Below, one piece after another: positions 42,771 through 50,747 of a stretch of 64,000 nucleotides of DNA. The notes below the pieces were generated by a model, which worked only from the letters and a program-made list of their open reading frames with translations, was not told where the DNA came from and did no database searches. This stretch comes from Aliiruegeria haliotis (GTDB taxonomy: Bacteria > Pseudomonadota > Alphaproteobacteria > Rhodobacterales > Rhodobacteraceae). The stretch covers positions 248,001 through 312,000 of the forward strand of contig NZ_PVTD01000003.1 in the NCBI RefSeq assembly GCF_003003255.1. The letters are read 5' to 3'. A program made the position numbers and the translations under genes. Positions within the stretch are counted from its first letter, which is position 1. Every line of letters starts with the position of its first letter.

Positions 42771-44741
42771 CTACTTCTTCCGCCGGGGCGCGGCATGTCC
42801 GCCCTGCCCGGCCTTGCCGCCCTTGCCAGAGGTCATTTGGGCGCGGGCCTTGTTTTTCTTGCTGGAAGGCTTGCCAACAGGCGGCGGTGGCCCTTTCGGT
42901 TTCTTGCGCGAAACTCCGGGCGATGCCGCGCCGGAGTCGGAAGTCGCATTTGGCGGCTGTGCCTTGCCCCCCGCCCCTGCACGTGACGCTTTGTGCCTTG
43001 GCTTGCGCTCCGATATCTCGTCCCGGTCACCATATCGCTTCGACGTTGGCGCCTTCTCTTCCGATCCGCGCCTTGCGTCGTAGTCGGGTTTTCCAACTCC
43101 GGGCCGCTTCGGAGAACGCGGCTTGGGCCCGCGTGGCCCCTTCGGCTTGCCGGGGCCCGTTGGCTTGGCGAAGGCGGGCGCGGCATCGAGTTGGCTGACC
43201 TGGACCCCTGTTTCAGCGGTCATTTCGGGACCCAAAGCCTCGACGAACGGGCCTGCGCTTGCCTCGGCGATCTCGACAAAGGTCTGATCGGGCTGGATAC
43301 GGATCGCGCCGATCTCTCCCTTTGTGATCCCGCCCGCCTTGCACAGCATCGGCAGGATGCGCCGCGGATCGGCACCTTGTGTCCGACCGAGCGACAGCGA
43401 AAACCAGACGCTCGGGCCAAACTCCCGCCGCGGTTTCGGGGCGGTGTCCACTTCGGCGATCTCCTCCGGTGCAGAGTGCTGCGCGCGGTAGAGGTCGAGG
43501 AATGCATGTGCAATCTGCTCTGCGGAGAAACGCTCCACCAGCTTTCCGACCACGTCCGGCTCGGAGGAATCGACCCGGTCGGTCCAGATCGGATCGGCCA
43601 GCAATCGCTCCTCGTCGCGGGCCTTCACGGCATCCGCAGAGGGAGCCCCCCCCCACTCTGCCTTGATCTTCGCCGCGCCCAGAAGGCGTTCGGCCTTCTT
43701 GCGGAACTTGGGCTGCACCACCAGCGCGCTGACGCCCTTGCGCCCCGCCCGCCCGGTCCGTCCCGAGCGATGCAACAGCGTCTCGTGGTTCGAGGGCAAT
43801 TGCGCATGAACCACCAGGTCGAGGTTCGGCAGATCGATGCCACGCGCGGCGACATCGGTCGCGACGCAAACCCGCGCCCGTCCGTCCCGCATCGCCTGCA
43901 ATGCATGGGACCGTTCGGTTTGGGACAACTCGCCAGACAGGGCGACGACCTGGAAGCCCCGGTTCGACAGCCGTGTGGTCAGACGGTTCACCATCTCCCG
44001 CGTGTTGCAGAACACGATGGCATTCGGCGCTTCGTGGAACCGAAGGGTGTTGATCACGCCTGCCTCGGCGTCGCGGTCAGCCACCAGCATGGCGCGATAC
44101 TCGATATCCGCATGCTGCGCTGTCTCGGACCGTGTGACAATGCGAACCGCGTCCTTCTGGTAGCTGCGCGCGAGGTGCTCGATCTGGGCCGGGACTGTAG
44201 CCGAGAAAAGCAAGGTCTGACGACTTTCGGGAGCTTCATCGAGGATGAATTCCAGATCTTCGCGAAACCCGAGATCGAGCATCTCGTCCGCCTCGTCCAG
44301 AACGACGGATCGCACCGCGCCCAAATCAATCGACCCGCGCATGATGTGGTCGCGAAGACGTCCGGGCGTTGCAACCACGACATGGGCCCCGCGTGCCAGC
44401 GCCCGGCGCTCGTCCCGCATGTCCATGCCACCAACGCAGGAGGCCACTTGAGCACCCGCCTTGGCATAAAGCCAACTGAGTTCCCGGCGCACTTGCAGGG
44501 CAAGCTCCCGCGTCGGCGCAATGACCAATGCCAGCGGTGCACCCGCTGCGCCGAATGCCTCGTCGTTGCGCAACAGGGTGGGCGCGATTGCCAGACCGAA
44601 GCCAAGCGTCTTGCCAGAACCGGTCTGTGCGGAGACCAGCAGGTCAGCGCCTTCGAGTTCCGGCTTGGACACTGCCTCCTGAACGGGGGTTAATTTCGTA
44701 TAGCCGCGCTCCTGGAGCGCGTCGGCGAGGGCTTGTTTCAC
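42771..44741 (-). CDS. DEAD-box RNA helicase with DbpA-type RNA-binding domain
   Basis: A 656-residue ATP-dependent RNA helicase. Its motifs occur in order: AQTGSGKT, PTREL, DEAD, SAT, then in the second RecA domain ARGIDLPNLD and HRSGRTGRAG. After about residue 430 comes a DbpA/CsdA-like RNA-binding domain (SVWFSLSLGRTQGADPRRILPMLCKAGG). The last 120 residues are a Lys/Arg/Pro/Gly-rich disordered tail that probably binds RNA. GTG at 44741 is chosen so that the protein starts VKQALADALQERGYTKLTPVQ, like its family; a longer in-frame start at 44864 is less likely. Roles in ribosome assembly or cold adaptation are inferred. Confidence 0.9.
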   Translation of the reverse strand: MKQALADALQERGYTKLTPVQEAVSKPELEGADLLVSAQTGSGKTLGFGLAIAPTLLRNDEAFGAAGAPLALVIAPTRELALQVRRELSWLYAKAGAQVASCVGGMDMRDERRALARGAHVVVATPGRLRDHIMRGSIDLGAVRSVVLDEADEMLDLGFREDLEFILDEAPESRQTLLFSATVPAQIEHLARSYQKDAVRIVTRSETAQHADIEYRAMLVADRDAEAGVINTLRFHEAPNAIVFCNTREMVNRLTTRLSNRGFQVVALSGELSQTERSHALQAMRDGRARVCVATDVAARGIDLPNLDLVVHAQLPSNHETLLHRSGRTGRAGRKGVSALVVQPKFRKKAERLLGAAKIKAEWGGAPSADAVKARDEERLLADPIWTDRVDSSEPDVVGKLVERFSAEQIAHAFLDLYRAQHSAPEEIAEVDTAPKPRREFGPSVWFSLSLGRTQGADPRRILPMLCKAGGITKGEIGAIRIQPDQTFVEIAEASAGPFVEALGPEMTAETGVQVSQLDAAPAFAKPTGPGKPKGPRGPKPRSPKRPGVGKPDYDARRGSEEKAPTSKRYGDRDEISERKPRHKASRAGAGGKAQPPNATSDSGAASPGVSRKKPKGPPPPVGKPSSKKNKARAQMTSGKGGKAGQGGHAAPRRKK

Positions 44742-45357
44742 GTGACTTCTTTCGTCTTGAATTGGTTGCCCAACGCGAAGCTGCGCCACGGGCAAAGAGT
44801 GTTCTGCAAGGCACGGAAACGTCTTCAGCGGTTTTTGGCGAAGCGCTGTCCGCGTCTTTGCCACCCATGATCGCTGTACTGATTTGCGCCCAAGATGCGG
44901 GACCTATCCATTCCGGACGCCCTTTTCAATCAAATTGCGCACGGCACATACGCGCGCGCTGTGGCAACAGCGCCGCTGTCCATGTTTGCCCGTCCGGCCC
45001 CACTATGTCGCCTGTGGGCAAATGGAAGACAGCAAGCTGGCATTCAGGAGAGTACATGACCGGTGAACGGCAGTTGCAGGTTTTCTCGAGAACTCTGTGT
45101 CACCCGCGTTCACGAATCGGCGAGGGCCGCATGGCCGGGAGCGAAAATCGGGCGCAACACCGACGGGCAAAGTCGGGCAGGATCGCAAATCGAATGAATG
45201 TCTCGCCGGTTTCCACCATCGCCCTTGCCCGGTGGAGCGGATTGCGGGCAAAGCAAGCCTTGTCAGAAAGCGCACCGCCCCGCGCACTCCCGGTGAACGA
45301 TCTGTCACGCGCCTGCGCCATTTCCATCCATGCTCGAATGGGGATATCTGCTTGCCC
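44742..45357. other. Gene-poor stretch
   Basis: These 616 bases lie between the helicase gene and a small open frame at 45358. Open frames exist on both strands but have weak third-position GC bias and Arg/Ser-rich random-looking products. A plus-strand frame from 45056 has a GGAG site but an implausible product. No RNA gene, repeat or operator was recognised. The left end should contain the helicase promoter. Confidence 0.5.
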
Positions 45358-45558
45358 ATGAAACAGAATCTGCCAAAGCTGCCGCCGGAGGATCTCGCCA
45401 AGCTGGACTTCTGGCAGTTGCGCGGTCTCTATGCCCGCCTGATGATGAGTGGAGTGCGCACGCGGGTGGAACGCGACCAGCTTTCGGACGTCATGCAACG
45501 TCTGGATGACCTCTACGGACCGGCCTGGCGGGTTGGTCGGGAGCCGGTCCTACACTAG
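45358..45558 (+). CDS. Small hypothetical protein, 66 residues
   Basis: The product starts MKQNLPKLPPEDLAKLDFWQL and continues with RLMMSGVRTRVERDQLSDVMQRLDDLYGPAWR. It is mostly helical, balanced in charge, and has codon use typical of the genome, unlike the bases upstream. I do not recognise the family. The ribosome binding site is weak. It might be a real small gene in front of the large secreted protein. Confidence 0.5.
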   Translation: MKQNLPKLPPEDLAKLDFWQLRGLYARLMMSGVRTRVERDQLSDVMQRLDDLYGPAWRVGREPVLH

Positions 45559-45897
45559 CCCGACGCCCCAACCGCACCCGTTTCTGCGCGAATTGATCCC
45601 GCAATCGCCCCATCGGGGGTAACCCGGAATTGAACTGGCCAGAAAACCTCCCGGGGGTACCATCGTACTGCGGGGCTCAAGCGGTATTTCCGTCAGTTGG
45701 ATATGGCGAGCCCGTCTGTCGCGGGGAGCGCCTTCTGTGGACGTCCCCCGAACGCATTTGCGATCACGATATGCGTGCTGTCCGGCCCGACACCCCGCCA
45801 AAAGCGAAAAAAGGAATTTGCCAACCTGGCGAGTATCGCAGAGCGATGCAGAGCGTCGGGACAATTGCCCGGATCCGGGCGTGAAGGAGATTTCGCA
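45559..45897. other. Upstream region of the large multidomain gene
   Basis: These 339 bases hold no convincing gene. The frame of the large protein is open back to 45697, but an AAGGAG site just before 45898 points to the start there, leaving this stretch as promoter and leader. Confidence 0.5.
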
Positions 45898-48800
45898 ATG
45901 CCAGCGCCGCGACGGGCCAGAGAGGGAATCGCCGTTCCCGCCATTCTCGAATTCAGCGACAATTCGGGCACGACAAACGACAACCTGACCAACGACACCA
46001 CACCCACGCTCAGCGGCACCAGCGCCCCCAGTGTCGAAGTGCGCATCCTTTCCGGGAGCGTCTTGCTGGGCGTCACGAGGTCGGACGAGGCTGGGAACTG
46101 GACGTTCACGACCTCCGCGCTTCCGGACGGTCTCTATGGTTTCAGGGCCGAGACCGGACAAGGCGCTGACCGACGCACATCGGACCCATTCGAGGTCGAG
46201 ATCGATACCGGCACGTCGGTGCCCGAGATCACTTCCGCCGATGAGGTGCCCGACGGTGGGCTGGAACTTGTCGGCACCGCCGAGGCTGGGACCCGTATTG
46301 GAATCTTCGATGACCGCGCGCCGATCGGAACCACAATGGCGCATGAAGGGCACTGGAGCTTCGTGGTTGGGGGCGATGCCGTGAACTATACGGTGGTCGC
46401 CACGGACCTCGCCGGCAATTCGGCCTATGGAACGTTCAGCCTCACAAGCCTTTTGCAGGGGTCAAGCCCTGGCGGCGACACGCCCCCCGAACCGATCCCG
46501 CCCCACACGGTGGGTGGCACCAGCAGCACAGCGTCATTCCGCGAGGCCGCCCCGGATGGAGATGGTGGCGCACCGACGCCCCCGGACGCTGACAGTCAAA
46601 CCGACGGTGACACGGCGGACGCTACCGGTTCGACGCAAGACGGCCCGGCGAGCTTCGCAATTACCCCCACCGCAGCCATCCCTGACGCTCCCCCTGCGGC
46701 CAAAGCGGCCAACGCGACCGGGGCCACGCCGACGGTATTCGAAACCCGTGTGGCAAGCAGCAGCGACGACGCAGAGGAGCGCCAGAGTAAGGGCAGGGTC
46801 ACCCTCGACAGCTCCGACCTTGAAATGACGCAGGACGGCAGCAAGGAACAAACCGTCGGCATCCGTTTCACCGGCATAGACATTCCCCAAGGGGCAATCA
46901 TAACCAGTGCCTATATCCAGTTTCAGACCGACGAAGTGGATACCGGCCCCGTATCTCTCACGATCAGAGGCGATGACAGCGATGACGCCGCGGTTTTCAC
47001 CAACACCAACTGGAACATTTCCTCGCGCGCGAACACCGACGCCGCAGTGGCATGGACTCCGGCCGACTGGCTGACGAAGGGCGAGGCCGGTGCCGACCAG
47101 CGGACACCTGATCTGGCAGCGATCATTCAGGAAATCGTTAACCGGGGCGGCTGGACCGCGCTCAATGACCTTGCGTTCATCATCACTGGCAGCGGTTCCC
47201 GAACTGCTGAGGCTTTCGACGGCGAAGCCGAAGGCGCCCCGCTTCTGCATGTCGAATGGCTGTCCGGCGGGCCCGAGCCGACGATCACCACACCCGCCGC
47301 TGTCTCCGTTGCCGAGAACCAGACAGCCGTGCTCGACATCGAGGCGAATGACAACGAGGACAGCGAAGGCGCGGGACTGACCTACAGCATCAGCGGTGGG
47401 GCCGACTCAGGCGCGTTCACGATCGATCCGTCGAACGGCGTTCTCAGCTTCACCAGTGCCCCGAGCTACGAAACTCCCACCGATGCCAACGGCGACAACG
47501 ACTATCTCGTGCAGGTGACGGTGACCGATTCCGACGGGTTGACCGACGTGCAGGACATAACTGTTACCGTGATTGATCAGGGCGAGCCGCCGGTGCTTGA
47601 CCTCAAAGGCCCGTCGACCGGAACCGGCAACGCGGTGACGTATCTCGAAAACGCTCCCGCCGTCGCGGTGGCTCCCGCCAGCGTCACCATAACCGACGAG
47701 GATGACACCCACCTCACGCGGGCTGTCATCTCTTTGAGCAATCCCCAGCCGGGAGACACGCTGGACGTGAACACCGGCAGCCTGCCCGCTGGCATCGGGG
47801 TCGATCCGGCCTCCACCGCGTCGCAGGTCATCCTGACCGGATCAGCCACGCTGGCCGATTATGAAGCGGCGCTTCAGCAGGTCCTGTTCCGCAACACCAG
47901 CGACACGCCTGGCAACGTCAGCCGGACAATCGACGTCACGGTCGAGGACGGGGTGCAGATCTCCAACACTGCACAGACCACGGTCTCCATCGACCGCGCT
48001 CCCGACCCGGTCGACGACAACGAGACCACCCCCGTCGACACCGCTGTCGTCACCGCCAACGTCCTGGCCAATGACGATCCGGGCGACGGCCCCGCCAGCA
48101 TATCGACTTTCGACACCCTGAGCGTGGAAGGGGGCACGGTCGCCCACAACGGGGATGGCACGTTTACCTACACGCCACCCACGGGGCTGATCGGGATTGA
48201 CAGCTTCACCTACACGGCCGCTGACAGCGATGGCGACCTTGGTATCGGGACGGTCACGATAACCGTGGGCGACAGAACGCCATTTGTCTTCGAATCCCGG
48301 ATTTTGACCAGCAGCGACGACGCGGAAGAGCGTGGAAGCTCCGACCGAATGTCGCTTTCCAGCTCCGACCTCGAAATGTCCTATGACCGCACCAAGGAGC
48401 AGACGGTCGGCCTCCGCTTCACCGGGATCGACATTCCCAAAGGCGCGATCATCACCGATGCCCACATCCAGTTCCAGGCCGACGAAGTGGATACCGGTCC
48501 CGTTTCACTCACCATCCGGGGGGAGGACACCGACGACGCAGCGACCTTTACCAGCACCGCGCAGAACATTTTCTCGCGCGTGCGCACGGACGCCTCGGTG
48601 GAATGGACTCCGGCAGACTGGACAGTGGTCGGAGAGGCCGGCCCGGATCAGCAGACACCGAACCTCGCGGCGATAGTTCAGGAGATCGTCAACCGGTCCG
48701 GCTGGTCGTCGCTCAATGACATGGTGTTCATGATCAGCGGCACCGGAACCCGGACGGCAGAGGCCTTTGACGGCGACGAAGATGGCGCCGCGCTGCTGCA

Positions 48801-50298
48801 TGTCGAGTGGGTTCCCGCCGGGCCGGTGACGGACCCGGTATCATTCAATACGCCGCCGGACTCGGATCCGGGAATGAACCAGATCGGTGAACTGGCCGCT
48901 GCCGGAGCAGCGGTCGGGATCACGGCAGACGCCGACGACCCGGACCCCGGACACACGGTCACATTCAGCATCGACGATCCGCGTTTCACCATTCATCCCA
49001 CGACCGGGGTCATCACACGGTCGGGCACGGGTACGCTCGATGCCGTGACCGAACCCTTTGTGACGCTCAGCGTGAGGGCAGATTCGTCGGATTTCAGCAG
49101 CGCGGTCGAAACCTTCGTTCTCGCTGTGCAGGACGACCCGGAACCGGTCGCATTCGACACTCCCGCGGATTCGAACCCAACTGCCGACAGGATCGCCGAG
49201 GCCGCTGTCGCCGGAACCTCGGTCGGGATCACCGCATCCGCGTCCGACCCAGATCCCGGCGATTCCGTCAGCTACAGCATCGACGATGCCCGCTTCACCA
49301 TCGACGCCACGACCGGTGTCATCACACGGTCAGGCTCCGGGACACTGAACGCCCTGAGCGAGCCATCCATCACGTTGTCGGTCACCGCGACATCCACCGA
49401 CGGCAGCATCACCAGCGAGACTTTCGGGCTCAGCGTCGTGGGTGAGTTGCTGCCCACCGGGCTCGGATTGGTCAATTCTGTCGATGCGTCCCTGTGGTCG
49501 CCGCCTGCACCGGACACATCCGGGATTGTCTTCATCGAGCACCTGGGATCGCTTCTTGTTTCGGATGGCGAAGTCAACGAGATCCCAACGCTCTTTACCG
49601 GAGACAACCTTTTCCGGATCGACCTTGACGGCACGCTTCAGGAAACGCTCACGACCATAGGGTTTTCCGACGAACCAGCCGGGATCACATACAACCCGAC
49701 CAACCGGCACCTCTTCATTTCGGACGATTCCGGGCCACGCGGCATCTACGAACTCGATCCCGGGCCCGATGGCAACTACGACACTGTCGACGACAGCGTG
49801 ACGTACTTCTCGACGGGTGCCTTTGGCAGCACCGACCCGGAGGGGTTGGCCTACGATACCTCGCGCGATGTCCTCTATATCGTGGACGGGGTCGGCTCCA
49901 GGATCTATACGCTGGATCCCGGCACGAACGGTGTCTTCGATGGCGTGTCCTCCGAAGGCGGGGACGATATCGTGTTCAGCTTCGACAGTGAACCACTTGG
50001 AATCTCGGACCCCGAAGGCATCGCATACGATCCGGTTTTCGATGCGCTCTACGTGACGGCCTCAGACGATTCCGTGGCCATGATCACGACCACCGGGGAG
50101 CTTCTGGCGACGTTCGACACTTCGGCGGCCAATGTAGAGAACTCGGCCGGATTGACCCTCGGGCCGAGCAGCGGGAACGCAAGCCAGCGGAGCCTGTACA
50201 TGGTTGCCCGCGGCGAGGACAACGATTCCGTGCCCGACGAAAACGACGGCGTGGTGTACGAGTTCGAGCTGTTGTTCGACGATCCCCTGCTGGCCTGA
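45898..50298 (+). CDS. Large multidomain Ig/cadherin-like protein with C-terminal beta-propeller, probably secreted
   Basis: A 1466-residue, acidic, cysteine-poor protein. In order: two bacterial Ig-like domains (about residues 13-185), a Pro/Asp/Thr-rich linker (187-278), a 176-residue jelly-roll-like domain (279-454), a cadherin domain (461-560), a further cadherin-like segment (564-699), an Ig/VCBS-like domain (704-792), a second copy of the 176-residue domain (796-971), two similar cadherin-like repeats (980-1080 and 1083-1181), and a C-terminal SMP-30/SdiA-regulated type beta-propeller (about 1188-1455) with repeated DPEGLAYD and DPEGIAYD blades. There is no signal peptide and no RTX nonapeptide; the tail FDDPLLA may be a type I secretion signal. 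Start chosen by AAGGAG. A cell-surface adhesin, matrix protein or secreted hydrolase are possible; none is proven. Confidence 0.8.
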   Translation: MPAPRRAREGIAVPAILEFSDNSGTTNDNLTNDTTPTLSGTSAPSVEVRILSGSVLLGVTRSDEAGNWTFTTSALPDGLYGFRAETGQGADRRTSDPFEVEIDTGTSVPEITSADEVPDGGLELVGTAEAGTRIGIFDDRAPIGTTMAHEGHWSFVVGGDAVNYTVVATDLAGNSAYGTFSLTSLLQGSSPGGDTPPEPIPPHTVGGTSSTASFREAAPDGDGGAPTPPDADSQTDGDTADATGSTQDGPASFAITPTAAIPDAPPAAKAANATGATPTVFETRVASSSDDAEERQSKGRVTLDSSDLEMTQDGSKEQTVGIRFTGIDIPQGAIITSAYIQFQTDEVDTGPVSLTIRGDDSDDAAVFTNTNWNISSRANTDAAVAWTPADWLTKGEAGADQRTPDLAAIIQEIVNRGGWTALNDLAFIITGSGSRTAEAFDGEAEGAPLLHVEWLSGGPEPTITTPAAVSVAENQTAVLDIEANDNEDSEGAGLTYSISGGADSGAFTIDPSNGVLSFTSAPSYETPTDANGDNDYLVQVTVTDSDGLTDVQDITVTVIDQGEPPVLDLKGPSTGTGNAVTYLENAPAVAVAPASVTITDEDDTHLTRAVISLSNPQPGDTLDVNTGSLPAGIGVDPASTASQVILTGSATLADYEAALQQVLFRNTSDTPGNVSRTIDVTVEDGVQISNTAQTTVSIDRAPDPVDDNETTPVDTAVVTANVLANDDPGDGPASISTFDTLSVEGGTVAHNGDGTFTYTPPTGLIGIDSFTYTAADSDGDLGIGTVTITVGDRTPFVFESRILTSSDDAEERGSSDRMSLSSSDLEMSYDRTKEQTVGLRFTGIDIPKGAIITDAHIQFQADEVDTGPVSLTIRGEDTDDAATFTSTAQNIFSRVRTDASVEWTPADWTVVGEAGPDQQTPNLAAIVQEIVNRSGWSSLNDMVFMISGTGTRTAEAFDGDEDGAALLHVEWVPAGPVTDPVSFNTPPDSDPGMNQIGELAAAGAAVGITADADDPDPGHTVTFSIDDPRFTIHPTTGVITRSGTGTLDAVTEPFVTLSVRADSSDFSSAVETFVLAVQDDPEPVAFDTPADSNPTADRIAEAAVAGTSVGITASASDPDPGDSVSYSIDDARFTIDATTGVITRSGSGTLNALSEPSITLSVTATSTDGSITSETFGLSVVGELLPTGLGLVNSVDASLWSPPAPDTSGIVFIEHLGSLLVSDGEVNEIPTLFTGDNLFRIDLDGTLQETLTTIGFSDEPAGITYNPTNRHLFISDDSGPRGIYELDPGPDGNYDTVDDSVTYFSTGAFGSTDPEGLAYDTSRDVLYIVDGVGSRIYTLDPGTNGVFDGVSSEGGDDIVFSFDSEPLGISDPEGIAYDPVFDALYVTASDDSVAMITTTGELLATFDTSAANVENSAGLTLGPSSGNASQRSLYMVARGEDNDSVPDENDGVVYEFELLFDDPLLA
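46732..47259 (+). repeat. Internal duplication, copy 1 (176 codons)
   Basis: This in-frame segment encodes residues 279-454 of the large protein. It has the same length as copy 2 at 48283-48810 and about 70 percent identity by eye. Shared motifs include SSDDAEER, RFTGIDIP, GAIIT, DEVDTGPVSLTIRG, QEIVNR and RTAEAFDG. Confidence 0.9.
48283..48810 (+). repeat. Internal duplication, copy 2 (176 codons)
   Basis: Second copy of the 176-residue domain, residues 796-971 of the large protein, aligned without gaps to copy 1. The two copies are separated by about 340 residues of cadherin-like sequence, so the duplication is not in tandem. Confidence 0.9.
48835..49137 (+). repeat. Cadherin-like repeat A
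   Basis: Encodes about residues 980-1080 of the large protein. DDPDPGHTVTFSIDD and TTGVITRSGTGTLDA are nearly repeated in repeat B, which follows directly. Calcium-binding acidic positions are visible (DDPDPG). Confidence 0.8.
49144..49440 (+). repeat. Cadherin-like repeat B
   Basis: Tandem neighbour of repeat A, residues 1083-1181, with SDPDPGDSVSYSIDD and TTGVITRSGSGTLNA. The pair probably forms a rigid stalk in front of the beta-propeller. Confidence 0.8.
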
Positions 50299-50501
50299 CA
50301 GCCCTACGGGCACCAGAGGAGACAACGAGCCGACCACGGGCAATCCGGATCGGCGCTGGCAGCAAGCCACGTGGCGACGTGGTGGGGCCAGCGTCAGATC
50401 GCGCACGCAATTGGCCCTATCGCGCCCGCCTCGCCGCGCCGGTGGACCCGGGGCAGATCAATGGCGCGACGCAGCTCTTGCAACACGGAGCGAACCGCCG
50501 C

Positions 50502-50747
50502 CTAGCCCCCTTTCAGGCGTTGCAGGAGATAGACTTCCTGCACGCCATCCAGGGTCTCGTTCAATCCGCCGGTGACGATGCGACCATCCATGGCGATCGA
50601 CACGCCCGCATCGATCGCGGGCTTCAGGCCCGGGTAGGCGTCGACAAGGGCCGACAGCATGTCCCGCACCGTTGTGGCCTCCACCTCGACGCAGTCCTTG
50701 CCATCGGCCAGAGGACGCAGCCCGGACCAGAGGTTCACCTCAACCAT
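50502..50747 (-). CDS. MoaD/ThiS-like beta-grasp sulfur carrier
   Basis: An 81-residue ubiquitin-fold protein ending in the activation motif GG (residues 80-81), with VEVNLWSGLRPLADGKDCVEV at the N-terminus. In MoaD the C-terminal thiocarboxylate supplies sulfur for molybdopterin. Its start overlaps the end of the molybdenum hydroxylase large subunit by eight bases, so the two are translationally coupled. A standalone MoaD or a dedicated sulfur donor for this enzyme are both possible. Confidence 0.8.
   Translation of the reverse strand: MVEVNLWSGLRPLADGKDCVEVEATTVRDMLSALVDAYPGLKPAIDAGVSIAMDGRIVTGGLNETLDGVQEVYLLQRLKGG

Noticed and set aside
42993-44693. 566-codon plus-strand open frame
   Set aside because: Antisense to the DEAD-box helicase; no motif seen.
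45056-45361. Plus-strand open frame of 101 codons with a GGAG site
   Set aside because: Its stop overlaps the start of the 66-residue frame, which looked attractive, but composition is Arg/Ser/Ala-rich and third codon positions are not GC-enriched, so it does not look like coding DNA.
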